The position numbers and the translations under genes were made by a program. Source: Pontibacter diazotrophicus (GTDB lineage Bacteria > Bacteroidota > Bacteroidia > Cytophagales > Hymenobacteraceae). From it: a stretch of DNA of 64,000 nt. Positions 41,407 to 50,600 of the stretch are shown here, piece by piece (the stretch's first letter is position 1; every line of letters starts with the position of its first letter). The notes beneath the pieces are model-generated. The model did not search any database, was not told the origin of the DNA, and saw nothing but the letters and a program-made list of their open reading frames with translations. The stretch spans positions 1 to 64,000 of the forward strand of contig NZ_QRGR01000019.1 of the NCBI RefSeq assembly GCF_003367245.1, read 5' to 3'.

Positions 41407-41448
41407 AAACAGACAAAGCCTCCTTTTATAAAGAGGCTTTGTCTGTTT
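41407..41448 (+). terminator. Terminator after the first HAD gene
   Basis: AAACAGACAAAGCCTC and GAGGCTTTGTCTGTTT form a perfect 16-bp stem around a 10-base loop. It lies 45 bases after the stop of the first HAD gene and ends that transcript before the operon that starts at 41557. Confidence 0.85.
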
Positions 41449-41556
41449 AAGGGCAATTGACTAACAAGGTGAAAGCTGTTTGCATGGTACTGTCTGTAGT
41501 GAGGAAAATAGCTTGCAACAACTTTAAGGGCATAAATCAGGTACTAACTATCTAAA

Positions 41557-42345
41557 GTGAATGTAAAGAAATTTACCAGCCAAGATCACCATATGCCTCC
41601 ATCCACACTCTCACAACTGCTTTCAGAAAGAAAAATCAAAGCTCTGATCCTGGATCTGGATGGGGTGATAACGCAGACAGCGAAGGTGCATGCAAATGCC
41701 TGGAAGAAGATGTTTGATGATTATCTGCTGCAGCGGGGAGAACAGGAGAGTGTAGTGTACAAGCCACTGGAAATAGCCACAGATTATAGAGACTATATAG
41801 ACGGTATACCCCGCTACGATGGCGTGCGTAATTTTCTGGCGTCGCGCAATATTGTGCTCCCGGAGGGAACAGCGACTGATGCCCCTGGTAAAGAAACTGT
41901 TGCTGGCTTGGGTAACCTGAAAAACAATTACTTTAAGAAGCTGATAGAGCAGGGCGGTGTACAGGTATATCCTGATACGGTCGCTTTTCTACAAAATAAA
42001 ATCGCCCAGGGCTTCCGCACAGCAGTCATTTCTGCCAGTAAAAACTGCCAGCCTATACTTGCTGCTGCCGGCCTGGAGGAGTTGTTTGAGGTGCGGGTGG
42101 ATGGCGTAGTATCCGTCGAGCTGGGGCTGAAAGGGAAGCCTGCGCCGGACGTGTTCACGGAGGCCGCACGGCAATTAGGCGTGCAGCCACAGGAGGCTGC
42201 AATTTTTGAGGACGCACTGGCGGGTGTGGAGGCTGGCAAAGCAGGCGGCTTTGCCCTGGTAGTGGGCATCAACAGAACAGACGAAACATCAGAACTTTTG
42301 AAACACGGTGCCGACCTGGTGCTGGATAAATTTCCAACAGAATAA
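41557..42345 (+). CDS. Beta-phosphoglucomutase-like HAD protein, copy 2
   Basis: This 262-residue paralogue of the protein at 40583 has nucleophiles Asp33/Asp35 in LILDLDGVITQTAKVHANAW and motif VFTEAARQLGVQPQEAAIFE. The next two genes are otsB (6 bases on) and GH65 (8-base overlap with otsB), so it starts a three-gene operon. A second ATG at 41593 would start it closer to its paralogue, and which is used is not clear. Its likely role is to convert the beta-glucose-1-phosphate made by the GH65 enzyme to glucose-6-phosphate. Confidence 0.85.
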   Translation: MNVKKFTSQDHHMPPSTLSQLLSERKIKALILDLDGVITQTAKVHANAWKKMFDDYLLQRGEQESVVYKPLEIATDYRDYIDGIPRYDGVRNFLASRNIVLPEGTATDAPGKETVAGLGNLKNNYFKKLIEQGGVQVYPDTVAFLQNKIAQGFRTAVISASKNCQPILAAAGLEELFEVRVDGVVSVELGLKGKPAPDVFTEAARQLGVQPQEAAIFEDALAGVEAGKAGGFALVVGINRTDETSELLKHGADLVLDKFPTE

Positions 42346-42351
42346 AAACCT

Positions 42352-43185
42352 ATGAAGAACCAATCAACCAAAACGATTCAGAAGCACGAGGCAACAGATC
42401 TTCCTTCTGCCTTGATAGATATACCCCAACTGATTAACGGCAAAAAGCCCGCTGTTTTCCTGGATTATGATGGCTGCCTGAGCCCTATCGTAAAGGATCC
42501 TGACAAAGCGGTGATGACGCAGGAGATGCGGGATACCCTGCAGCGTCTGGCTAGTGTATGCAGCGTTGCCGTGGTAAGTGGCCGCGACCGCGCCAACGTA
42601 GAAAAGCTGGTGCAGCTGGACAATCTCTACTATGCCGGCTCCCATGGCTTTGATATTTCCGGTCCGAATAACATGCACACAGAACCGGGTGGTGCCAGTG
42701 AAGCAGTGCCAGCGCTGGACAAAGCCCAGAAAACACTTGATGAGCGGCTGAAGGATGTGGAGGGCGTGCTGGTAGAGCGAAAGCGCTATGCTATTGCCGT
42801 GCATTACCGCAACGTGCCCGATGACCAGGTAAGTAAGGTGCTGCAGGTAACGGAGGGCGTAATAGCCGAACACCCGGAGCTCAAAAAAGGACCCGGCAAA
42901 AAAATCATGGAGCTGAAGCCAAACCTGGACTGGCACAAGGGCAAAGCTGTTCGCTGGCTGATGAATGAGCTGGACTTAAACAAACCGGATATTGTGCCGC
43001 TTTACATCGGCGATGATATCACAGACGAGGATGCTTTTGCTGAGCTGCAAGGCGAGGGCATTGGTATCATGGTGGGCGAGCACGATGACAAAACAGCTGC
43101 TGAATATAGACTGGAGGACGTAACAGACGTACTCGCTTTTTTAGAAGCGCTTACGCAAACAATAAAAAGTCAGCAGGATGTATGA
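42352..43185 (+). CDS. otsB: Trehalose-6-phosphate phosphatase
   Basis: OtsB dephosphorylates trehalose-6-phosphate to trehalose. The 277-residue protein has the HAD motifs FLDYDGCLSPIV (Asp38/Asp40), VAVVSGRDRANVEKLV and YIGDDITDEDAFAELQG. The lid segment with HGFDISGPN is typical of OtsB. No otsA (trehalose-6-phosphate synthase) is in the window, so the source of the substrate is unseen. Its 3' end overlaps the GH65 gene by 8 bases, which implies coupled translation. Confidence 0.94.
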   Translation: MKNQSTKTIQKHEATDLPSALIDIPQLINGKKPAVFLDYDGCLSPIVKDPDKAVMTQEMRDTLQRLASVCSVAVVSGRDRANVEKLVQLDNLYYAGSHGFDISGPNNMHTEPGGASEAVPALDKAQKTLDERLKDVEGVLVERKRYAIAVHYRNVPDDQVSKVLQVTEGVIAEHPELKKGPGKKIMELKPNLDWHKGKAVRWLMNELDLNKPDIVPLYIGDDITDEDAFAELQGEGIGIMVGEHDDKTAAEYRLEDVTDVLAFLEALTQTIKSQQDV

Positions 43186-45580
43186 TTGGAAAGTTGCATA
43201 TGACAACTGGGCGCCGGAAGAGCAGCCACTACGGGAGGCACTCTGCACTTTAGGCAATGGCTACTTTGCCACACGTGGGGCCTTTGAAGAGGCCGATGCG
43301 GACCTGCAGGAGCATTATCCCGGTACCTACCTGGCAGGTGGCTATAACAGGCTTGTATCTGAGATAGCAGGCAGGCAGGTTGAGAACGAGGACCTGGTAA
43401 ACTGGCCGAACTGGCTGCCGCTTACCTTCCGCCACACAAACGAAGAATGGTTTGGTGTGAGCCGGGTAGAAGTCATCACATTCAGGCAGGAGCTGGATAT
43501 GCGGCAAGGTCTGCTGGAACGCAGAATGCGCTTCCGCGATGGCAGCGGTCGCGAAAGCACGCTCTACAGCAGGCGATTGGTTAGTATGGCAAACCCCCAT
43601 GTGGCAGCAATGGAGTGGGAACTGACACCGCAAAACTGGTCTGGCGAGATAGAGATAAAGTCTGCGCTGGATGGACGGGTTACCAATAGCGGCGTGTCCC
43701 GTTACCGTGACTATGAAAGCCAGCACCTCGAGCCACTCCAGCAGGGGCAGCATAACGAAGAAACCATTTTTCTGAAAGTTCAAACGGTGCAATCTAAGAT
43801 CCAGATGGCCCAGGCAGCACGCACGCGCATTTACATGGAGCCTAAAGGCAACGAAGTAGAGCGCACGCTGCAGACAGAGGATGGCTATGTGGCGCATCAC
43901 TTCAAACTAAAATGTGAGCAGAAGCGGCCCCTCCGCGTCGAAAAAGTGGTGCAACTGCAAACCTCCCGGGATAAGGCTATTTCGGAGCCGCTGCAGGATG
44001 CCTGCATAAACAGCGGAAGGCAGGGTAGCTTTACTCATTTGCTGGAAAAACACAGGCTGGCATGGCAACGCCTCTGGAACCGTACAGAATTGCAGATAGC
44101 CTGCAATAGCAAAGCCCAGTCCATCCTTCGGCTGCACATATTCCACCTGCTGCAAACAGTTTCTGCCAATACTATAGGAATGGATGTAGGAGTGCCGGCA
44201 CGGGGGCTTCACGGCGAGGCTTACCGGGGGCATATTTTCTGGGATGAGCTTTTCATTTTTCCTTTCCTGAACATGCACCTGCCGGAGTTAACACGCGAAC
44301 TGCTTTTCTACCGTTACCGTCGTTTGCCCGAAGCGCGTTATGCTGCCGCTCAGGCAGGATACCGTGGGGCTATGTTTCCGTGGCAGAGTGGCAGCAATGG
44401 GCGCGAAGAAACACAGCAGGTTCACCTGAATCCACAATCAGGAAACTGGCTGATAGATAATACGCACCTGCAGCGGCACATAAATGGCGCTATTGTCTAC
44501 AACGTTTGGCAATACTTCCAGGCGACAGAGGATATGGAGTTTCTCACTTTTGTGGGAGCCGAGATGATCTTAGACATTGCCCAGTTCTGGTCTACTATAG
44601 CTGAGGAGAACACGAAAACAGGTCGTTATGAAATTCATCATGTGGTTGGCCCTGACGAATACCACGCCGATTATCCGGACTCTGACGAACCTGGCCTCAG
44701 CAACAACGCCTATACCAACGTTATGGCAGTGTGGGTGATTCAGCGGGCGCTGCAACTGTTTCAAATGTTGGATGACTCGCGTGTGGAGGAGCTACTCCAG
44801 AAGCTAACCATTTCGGAGGCAGACATAGCACGCTGGCGCGATATCAGCCATAAGATGTATGTTCCGTTTATCGATCAGAGCAACATCATGGCGCAGTTTG
44901 AAGGGTATGAGCAGCTTGAGGATTTCCCTTGGCAGGAGTATAAGGAAAAGTATGGGGAGTCGATGCGCCTGGACCGTATTCTAGAAAGTGAAGGCGACAA
45001 CGTAAACAGGTATAAGGCCAGCAAACAGGCCGATGTGCTCATGCTCTTTTACCTGTTTTCTGCAGAGGAACTGATTCATGTTTTTGACTTGCTTGGGTAC
45101 CCCTTTAAGCCAGAACATATACACGAAAACATCGCCTATTATGAAGAGCGCACCTCCCATGGCTCTACGCTGAGTAAGATTGTACACTCATGGGTGTTGG
45201 CACGGTCAGACCGTAAGCGGGCATATAATAACTTTAAAATGGCCTTGGTAAGTGACGTAGAGGATGTGCAGGGGGGCACCACGCAGGAGGGCATCCATTT
45301 GGGAGCCATGGCAGGCACGGTGGACCTGGTACAGCGGGGGTTTACAGGATTGGAGATTCGGGATAATGTGCTGTGGCTGGCACCTGTTTTACCAGAAGAG
45401 ATAGGCTGCCTTAATTTCCAGCTACGCTACCGCAGCCACTGGATTTCTCTCCAGTTCACCCACGATAAACTGTTGATTGTCGTCGACAAGGGATGGCTGA
45501 AGGAAGTACAAATCGGTGTCAACGGCAACGTATTTACTTTTCAGACAGGTGACCGGCGTGAATTCAATATAAGCCGATAA
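43178..45580 (+). CDS. GH65 disaccharide phosphorylase (trehalose/maltose/kojibiose type)
   Basis: The 800-residue enzyme breaks an alpha-glucoside with phosphate, releasing glucose and beta-glucose-1-phosphate. An N-terminal beta-sandwich is followed by the (alpha/alpha)6 barrel with GYRGAMFPWQSGSNGREETQ. The general acid is Glu494 in HHVVGPDEYHADYPD. The phosphate-binding VQGGTTQEGIHLGAMAGTVD is complete, so it is likely a phosphorylase and not a hydrolase. Substrate choice among trehalose, maltose, kojibiose and nigerose cannot be read from the motifs. The otsB neighbour favours trehalose. Confidence 0.9.
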   Translation: MYDWKVAYDNWAPEEQPLREALCTLGNGYFATRGAFEEADADLQEHYPGTYLAGGYNRLVSEIAGRQVENEDLVNWPNWLPLTFRHTNEEWFGVSRVEVITFRQELDMRQGLLERRMRFRDGSGRESTLYSRRLVSMANPHVAAMEWELTPQNWSGEIEIKSALDGRVTNSGVSRYRDYESQHLEPLQQGQHNEETIFLKVQTVQSKIQMAQAARTRIYMEPKGNEVERTLQTEDGYVAHHFKLKCEQKRPLRVEKVVQLQTSRDKAISEPLQDACINSGRQGSFTHLLEKHRLAWQRLWNRTELQIACNSKAQSILRLHIFHLLQTVSANTIGMDVGVPARGLHGEAYRGHIFWDELFIFPFLNMHLPELTRELLFYRYRRLPEARYAAAQAGYRGAMFPWQSGSNGREETQQVHLNPQSGNWLIDNTHLQRHINGAIVYNVWQYFQATEDMEFLTFVGAEMILDIAQFWSTIAEENTKTGRYEIHHVVGPDEYHADYPDSDEPGLSNNAYTNVMAVWVIQRALQLFQMLDDSRVEELLQKLTISEADIARWRDISHKMYVPFIDQSNIMAQFEGYEQLEDFPWQEYKEKYGESMRLDRILESEGDNVNRYKASKQADVLMLFYLFSAEELIHVFDLLGYPFKPEHIHENIAYYEERTSHGSTLSKIVHSWVLARSDRKRAYNNFKMALVSDVEDVQGGTTQEGIHLGAMAGTVDLVQRGFTGLEIRDNVLWLAPVLPEEIGCLNFQLRYRSHWISLQFTHDKLLIVVDKGWLKEVQIGVNGNVFTFQTGDRREFNISR

Positions 45581-45650
45581 AACTTGAATATATAATCAGT
45601 AAGCAATACTAAAAACATTTGCATTGCTGCATCTCAAAAAATATAACATT

Positions 45651-46613
45651 ATGCACGATATACTCACTATAACACTCAATCCTGCTTTAGATAAGAGCAC
45701 TTATACAAACCGGGTACAGCCTGAGAGAAAAATACGATGCAGTACTCCTTACTATGAACCGGGTGGGGGAGGCATTAACGTTTCCCGCGCCATCAAAAAA
45801 TTAGGCGGAAATTCCTGTGCCTGGTTTTTATCAGGTGGGCCTTCAGGTGAGAAACTTTGCAGCTTATTGAAGGAAGAAGGTATCAATTTCAAGGCTATGA
45901 AAGCCAAAAACTGGACCCGTGAGAACCTCATGGTGATGGAGGAAAATACCGGTAACCAGTTTCGCTTTGGCATGCCTGGCCCTGAAACGTCCGAGGAGGA
46001 GTGGAAGCAGTGCCTGGAGAAGTTAGAGGAAATTCCCAATAAGGAGCTGCCAAAATATGTAGTAGCCAGCGGGAGCTTGCCACCGGGTGTTCCAGATGAT
46101 TTTTATCTGCAACTGGCTCAAATGGCAAACCGGCGTGGTTTCAGGTTGATAGTGGACACTTCAGGAGACGCTCTCCTGAAAGCGGCAGGAGAGGGTGTTT
46201 ACCTGCTGAAGCCAAACCAAAATGAATTTGCTGCATTAGTTGGAAAAGAGGAGGTGTCGGCACTGGAACAGGAGCAGATTGCAGTGCAGATACTGGAAGA
46301 AGGAAAATGTAAGGTGCTGGTGGTGTCGCTGGGACCTCGTGGTGCCATGGTAGCGTCTAAAGAAGCCGGTATAAGTTATATTATGACGCCTCCCGTAAAG
46401 CAGAAAAGTGCAGTGGGCGCCGGCGACAGCATGGTAGGAGCCATGGTCATGAGTCTGCTGAAGGGCAACATGAACATAGATGAAGTAGTGCGTTACGGCG
46501 TGGCAGCCGGTACAGCCGCAACCATGACTCCAGGCTCGGAGCTCTGTAAAAAAGAAGACACAGAAAAAATTTACCAGTGGCTCCTTGAGCATCGAGAACT
46601 TACAAACATCTAG
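45651..46613 (+). CDS. PfkB-family sugar-phosphate kinase (6-/1-phosphofructokinase)
   Basis: The start is the ATG at 45651 (MHDILTITLNPALDKSTYTN), which matches the PfkB/FruK/LacC group. The extra nine codons upstream are not in the family. The 320-residue protein has GGGGINVSRAIKKLGG and the anion hole with catalytic Asp259 in SAVGAGDSMVGAM. It probably makes fructose-1,6-bisphosphate from fructose-6-phosphate or fructose-1-phosphate. The gene follows GH65 by 70 bp and precedes the convergent aldolase. Confidence 0.87.
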   Translation: MHDILTITLNPALDKSTYTNRVQPERKIRCSTPYYEPGGGGINVSRAIKKLGGNSCAWFLSGGPSGEKLCSLLKEEGINFKAMKAKNWTRENLMVMEENTGNQFRFGMPGPETSEEEWKQCLEKLEEIPNKELPKYVVASGSLPPGVPDDFYLQLAQMANRRGFRLIVDTSGDALLKAAGEGVYLLKPNQNEFAALVGKEEVSALEQEQIAVQILEEGKCKVLVVSLGPRGAMVASKEAGISYIMTPPVKQKSAVGAGDSMVGAMVMSLLKGNMNIDEVVRYGVAAGTAATMTPGSELCKKEDTEKIYQWLLEHRELTNI

Positions 46614-46648
46614 TAAGCAATAATTTAAAATCATCAACAGAATAGAAA

Positions 46649-46684
46649 CAAAAAAGGTGGAACCAACTGGCTCCACCTTTTTTG
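46649..46684. terminator. Bidirectional terminator between pfkB and fbaA
   Basis: CAAAAAAGGTGGA and TCCACCTTTTTTG form a perfect 13-bp stem with a 10-base loop. The A-run and T-run make it work for the kinase gene (plus) and the convergent aldolase gene (minus). Confidence 0.88.
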
Positions 46685-46701
46685 TTTTGGTATGGTTAAT
46701 A

Positions 46702-47781
46702 TTACGCGTTGCGGTTGATAGCGTTCAAATCTTCAAACGCTTCTTTCAGGCGCTTCGTGAAAGTTTTCTCTCCTTCACGCAGCCAAACGCGTGGGTCATA
46801 AAACTTCTTGTTAGGCACATCATCGCCTTCCGGGTTGCCTAGCTGGGTTTGCAGATAATCCTTCTTAGACTCATAATAGTCTCTGATACCTTCCCAGAAT
46901 GCCCACTGCATGTCCGTATCAATATTCATTTTGATGGCACCGTATTCGATTGCTTCTGTGATCTTCGCCTTTTCAGAGCCGGAACCACCGTGGAAAACGA
47001 AATGAACCGGATTTTCAACAGTATTGTATTTCTGCTGAATAAACTCCTGCGAGTTCTTTAGGATTTCAGGGCGAAGCTCCACGTTACCTGGCTTGTAAAC
47101 GCCATGCACGTTACCGAAAGCAGCTGCGATGGTGAAGCGGTGGCTAATCTGGTTTAGCACTTCGTAGGCGTAAGCCACTTCCTCCGGCTGTGTGTACAGG
47201 CGGGCACTATCTACATCAGAGTTGTCTACACCGTCTTCCTCGCCACCAGTTACACCCAGCTCGATTTCAACAGTCATCCCCATTTTGTCCATACGTCTTA
47301 GATATTCGGCGCAGGTCTCGATGTTTTCCTGTAGATCCTCTTCTGATAAATCCAGCATGTGGGAGCTGAACAATGGCTTACCATGCTCAGCGAAGTATTT
47401 CTCACCGGCGTCTAAAAGTCCATCAATCCAGGGCAGTAACTTTTTAGCTGCGTGGTCGGTGTGCAACACAACAGGTACACCGTAAGCCTCCGCCATAATA
47501 TGCACGTGGCGCGCACCCGCAACGGCTCCTGCAATAGCAGATTTCTGTAGTTCGTTTGCCAGGCCTTTGCCCGCATTAAATTGCGCACCGCTATGGGAGA
47601 ACTGGATGATGACAGGGGAGTTTACATCTCTTGCTGTTTCCAGCACAGCATTGATTGAGTTTGAACCAATTACGTTAACAGCCGGAAGGGCAAAGTTATT
47701 TTCGTTGGCATACTTAAAAAGCTCTGTTACTTCATCACCGTGCAATACGCCAGCTCTGAATCTTGTTTTAGTTTCGCTCAC
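46702..47781 (-). CDS. fbaA: Class II fructose-bisphosphate aldolase
   Basis: The 359-residue zinc enzyme splits fructose-1,6-bisphosphate to triose phosphates. HTDHAAKKLLPWIDGLL holds His107/His110 and the catalytic Asp109. The second zinc and phosphate regions are AAAFGNVHGVYKPGNVEL, FVFHGGSGSEKAKITEA and MNIDTDMQWAFWEGI. The length is that of the class IIA (E. coli FbaA) type. The gene is convergent with pfkB and finishes the route from the disaccharide phosphorylase. Confidence 0.96.
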   Translation of the reverse strand: MSETKTRFRAGVLHGDEVTELFKYANENNFALPAVNVIGSNSINAVLETARDVNSPVIIQFSHSGAQFNAGKGLANELQKSAIAGAVAGARHVHIMAEAYGVPVVLHTDHAAKKLLPWIDGLLDAGEKYFAEHGKPLFSSHMLDLSEEDLQENIETCAEYLRRMDKMGMTVEIELGVTGGEEDGVDNSDVDSARLYTQPEEVAYAYEVLNQISHRFTIAAAFGNVHGVYKPGNVELRPEILKNSQEFIQQKYNTVENPVHFVFHGGSGSEKAKITEAIEYGAIKMNIDTDMQWAFWEGIRDYYESKKDYLQTQLGNPEGDDVPNKKFYDPRVWLREGEKTFTKRLKEAFEDLNAINRNA

Positions 47782-47988
47782 AGTTTATCTTAATTTAATT
47801 TACTTACATTTTAATCTTATCTCAAGCTTCTTTACGAGGCTGAGATAAAACCATCTATCAGTAAATTTACTATATAGTTTAGAATTAAGAAAATCAGCAC
47901 ACGATATATATTGTAAGTAGCTGTACTTCATCCGTTGAAGCAAGAACATACCCAGTAAGCTAAAGAACTATTATCAGCAGTGGCTGAC

Positions 47989-49548
47989 TTAATGGGCGAG
48001 GTGTTCTTTTAAATCAGAAATGCTGCGGATCTTCAGTTTTACAGCCTGCTCTTCCCGCATCATCAGCGCGTAGGTGTTGTTAAAACCAAGTGGCGGTAGC
48101 CACAAAATGTGATACTGCTCGTGAAATCGGTCAGCTACATACCGGAAAACCTTATCATTTTCTTTAGATAATTTATCTGCCACCGGTTGAGGTGTGTTCA
48201 GGATTACCTGCAGGCCGGTACCCGTGTACTCCGGGTAAATATCTATTTCGCCAGCAGCCAGCGCATCAAAGCAGATTTTAGTTCCGCCCAAGCCTGTTCG
48301 CGCTGACACCTGCAGGTTAGTGTAGCCCCGGATCAGTTGGGAAAGCATCTCTGTGAGAATGTATTGCTCAGTAAAGATCTTCGAGCCAAGTTGTATGGTT
48401 TCGCCAGTACCATTCTGCGGAGGCCGCCAAAGCCCCTGTTGCTCCAGAAAAGCTTGCGCCACCTCTGCCGGTGCAGCTTTATCAAAATCTACATGGTAAT
48501 TAAGGGCTGTCATGGTAGAATCGTTGATAGTGCCGCTGAGCATTTCCAGCACCTCCCGCAGCTCCGGATGCCGCAACAGCACCGGCTCCCGTATCAGAAA
48601 AGCCGCGTGATAGGGTGGGAAGGAGTTCTGATCATCCTCCAGCACCCGTAGGCTGTACGTTTTGATTTTGCCGTCTGTGGAGTAGCCGTCAATTACATCC
48701 ACATCTCCTTCATATACCGCCTTGTAAACCAGTGCTGGGGCCATGATAACGGTGTTCAGGTCAAGCCCGTAGGTTGCTTTCAGTCCGGGATACCCGTCAG
48801 CCCTTCCGGCAAATTCCGGACTTAGCCCTGCCTGGAAGCCACTGCGATTCGGTAACAGGTAAAACGAAGATAACAGGGGCAAAGCCAGAAACAGCAGCAA
48901 CGCTGCTGGGCGCAGCAGGGGCAGCCGCAGGTGCTGGAGACGTGCCAGTAAAAAATCGATGCCCACAGCCAGCAGCGCAGCAGGAACAGCTCCAGCCAGA
49001 ATCATAGGCGTATTATTCAGGGCAATGCCGCCAAAGATAAACTCGCCCAAACCGCCCGCCGCTATATAAGCTGCCAAAGTCGCCACGCCCACATTCAGTA
49101 CTGCTGCCGTCCGGATACCGGCAAAAAGCACCGGCAGCGCCAGCGGTAGTTCCACTCGTGTCAGCAGTTGCCAGTCGGTCATGCCCATGCCGCGCGCTGC
49201 TTCTTTCACCTTTGCATCGACCTGCATGACGCCTGTAAAAGCATTGCGGATAATCGGAAGCAGCGAGTATAGAAACAGCGCAAAAATGGCGGGCTTAGGG
49301 CCAATGCCCAGCACCGGAATCAGGAAACCCAGCAGCGCTATGCTCGGGATGGTTTGCAGTATGCCTGTAATGCCAAACGCAGGTCCAACGCCTTTTTTAT
49401 ACCTGGTGATGAGCAGGCCCACCGGTAGCCCGATAAGTATGGCCAGTGCAAGCGATATAAAGGTAAGGCTAATGTGTTCCAGGGTCTGCTCCAGCAGTTT
49501 GTCACCTTGTAGCTGCAAAAAATCCCAAAAGTCTTGAATGTCATTCAT
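47989..49548 (-). CDS. OpuB/ProW-type permease fused to a substrate-binding domain
   Basis: The 519-residue protein joins a permease (residues 1-215, about six helices, with the ABC coupling motif around GMGMTDWQLLTRVELPLALP) and a periplasmic solute-binding domain (about 225-519, ITDEQYILTEMLSQLIRGY-type core). The binding domain carries EPVLLRHPELREVLEMLSG and TGLGGTKICFDALAAGEIDI, typical of the OsmF/OpuBC/YehZ group. This kind of fusion imports glycine betaine, choline or related osmolytes. The exact ligand is not inferable. Its start overlaps the ATPase stop by 4 bases (ATGA). Confidence 0.88.
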   Translation of the reverse strand: MNDIQDFWDFLQLQGDKLLEQTLEHISLTFISLALAILIGLPVGLLITRYKKGVGPAFGITGILQTIPSIALLGFLIPVLGIGPKPAIFALFLYSLLPIIRNAFTGVMQVDAKVKEAARGMGMTDWQLLTRVELPLALPVLFAGIRTAAVLNVGVATLAAYIAAGGLGEFIFGGIALNNTPMILAGAVPAALLAVGIDFLLARLQHLRLPLLRPAALLLFLALPLLSSFYLLPNRSGFQAGLSPEFAGRADGYPGLKATYGLDLNTVIMAPALVYKAVYEGDVDVIDGYSTDGKIKTYSLRVLEDDQNSFPPYHAAFLIREPVLLRHPELREVLEMLSGTINDSTMTALNYHVDFDKAAPAEVAQAFLEQQGLWRPPQNGTGETIQLGSKIFTEQYILTEMLSQLIRGYTNLQVSARTGLGGTKICFDALAAGEIDIYPEYTGTGLQVILNTPQPVADKLSKENDKVFRYVADRFHEQYHILWLPPLGFNNTYALMMREEQAVKLKIRSISDLKEHLAH

Positions 49549-50522
49549 GCGCGTAGCGAGGGGGTTAATTGTTCTACAGCAGCCATAAGATCGGCCACGG
49601 TGGCGGCCTGTGGCGGCGTTTCAGTATTTGCCTCTAAGGTGAGGCTTTGTTGTGGTGCGCCAGTGGCTGTTAGTATTTGGATGGCCTCCAGCACACTTTC
49701 CGATTCGGGAAAAACGATCGCATCGGTAGCATTAGCAGGAGAAACGGCAGGCAGGTAAGGCCTAAGCTGGTGCAGTTGCAGCACCTGTAGCTGTAGCTGG
49801 AAAAGGTGATCTTGCAGGAAGCGCATTACGAATTCGTTGGCAGGGCGGAATACCAGCTCTTGGGTTGTGCCGAGTTGTTGAATTTTTCCGTTGTCCATCA
49901 GGCAGATGCGGTCGCCCAGTTCAAAAGCCTCCAGTACGTCGTGCGTCACCAGTACCTTGGTTTTATGCCGCAGTGCCTCTATATTTTTGAATTCACGCCG
50001 GATGCTGATGCGCGTAATGGGGTCCAGAGCCCCGAAAGGTTCATCCATCAGTATCACAGGCGGGTCCGAAATAAGCGCGCGGGCCAAGCCGACCCGTTGC
50101 TGCTGTCCACCGCTTAATTCGTGCGGATACTTTGAGAGGTACTGCTGCGGGGATATTCTGAGTAGTTCCAGCACCTCATGTGTGCGTTTATCAATTTTCT
50201 CTTTACTCCAGTGCAGCAGGCGCGGCACCACTGCAATATTCTCCTGAACGGTATAGTGCGGAAAAAGCCCTGCGCCCTGTATCACATAGCCCATCTTTCG
50301 CCGCAGATCTTCCGGTTTCTGTTGCTGTATGTTTGTTCCCGCTACTTCAATAGTGCCTGCAGTAAGTTCCTCCAAGCGATTGATGAGTTTGAGGGTGGTC
50401 GTTTTGCCGCAGCCGCTGGTGCCCAGCAGCACAAGTGTTTCACCTTCTTTCACATCCAGTGTCACGTCATCAACTGCCAGCAAGCCGCCAAATCTTTTTG
50501 TTACGTTACGGAGGCGGATCAT
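49545..50522 (-). CDS. Osmoprotectant ABC transporter ATP-binding protein
   Basis: The 325-residue ATPase of the fused permease has GTSGCGKTTTLKLINRLEE, signature [17 protein letters not shown], Walker B VILMDEPFGALD and the switch histidine in VTHDVLEAFELGDRI. After the ABC domain (about residue 240) there is a 75-residue tail without a complete CBS pair. It may be a reduced regulatory region. In OpuA/ProV homologues CBS domains here sense ionic strength. The gene starts the two-gene operon. Confidence 0.88.
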   Translation of the reverse strand: MIRLRNVTKRFGGLLAVDDVTLDVKEGETLVLLGTSGCGKTTTLKLINRLEELTAGTIEVAGTNIQQQKPEDLRRKMGYVIQGAGLFPHYTVQENIAVVPRLLHWSKEKIDKRTHEVLELLRISPQQYLSKYPHELSGGQQQRVGLARALISDPPVILMDEPFGALDPITRISIRREFKNIEALRHKTKVLVTHDVLEAFELGDRICLMDNGKIQQLGTTQELVFRPANEFVMRFLQDHLFQLQLQVLQLHQLRPYLPAVSPANATDAIVFPESESVLEAIQILTATGAPQQSLTLEANTETPPQAATVADLMAAVEQLTPSLRA

Positions 50523-50600
50523 GGTACTTTAGGTGCTTCTTTGGTCATCATGCTCCTTCTACGAAACCATACCATTTTAGCTGACCTTCGCATTTAGCAC

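Noticed and set aside
43250..43900. 216-codon minus-strand frame inside the GH65 gene
   Set aside because: It is antisense to conserved GH65 codons and has no protein features of its own.
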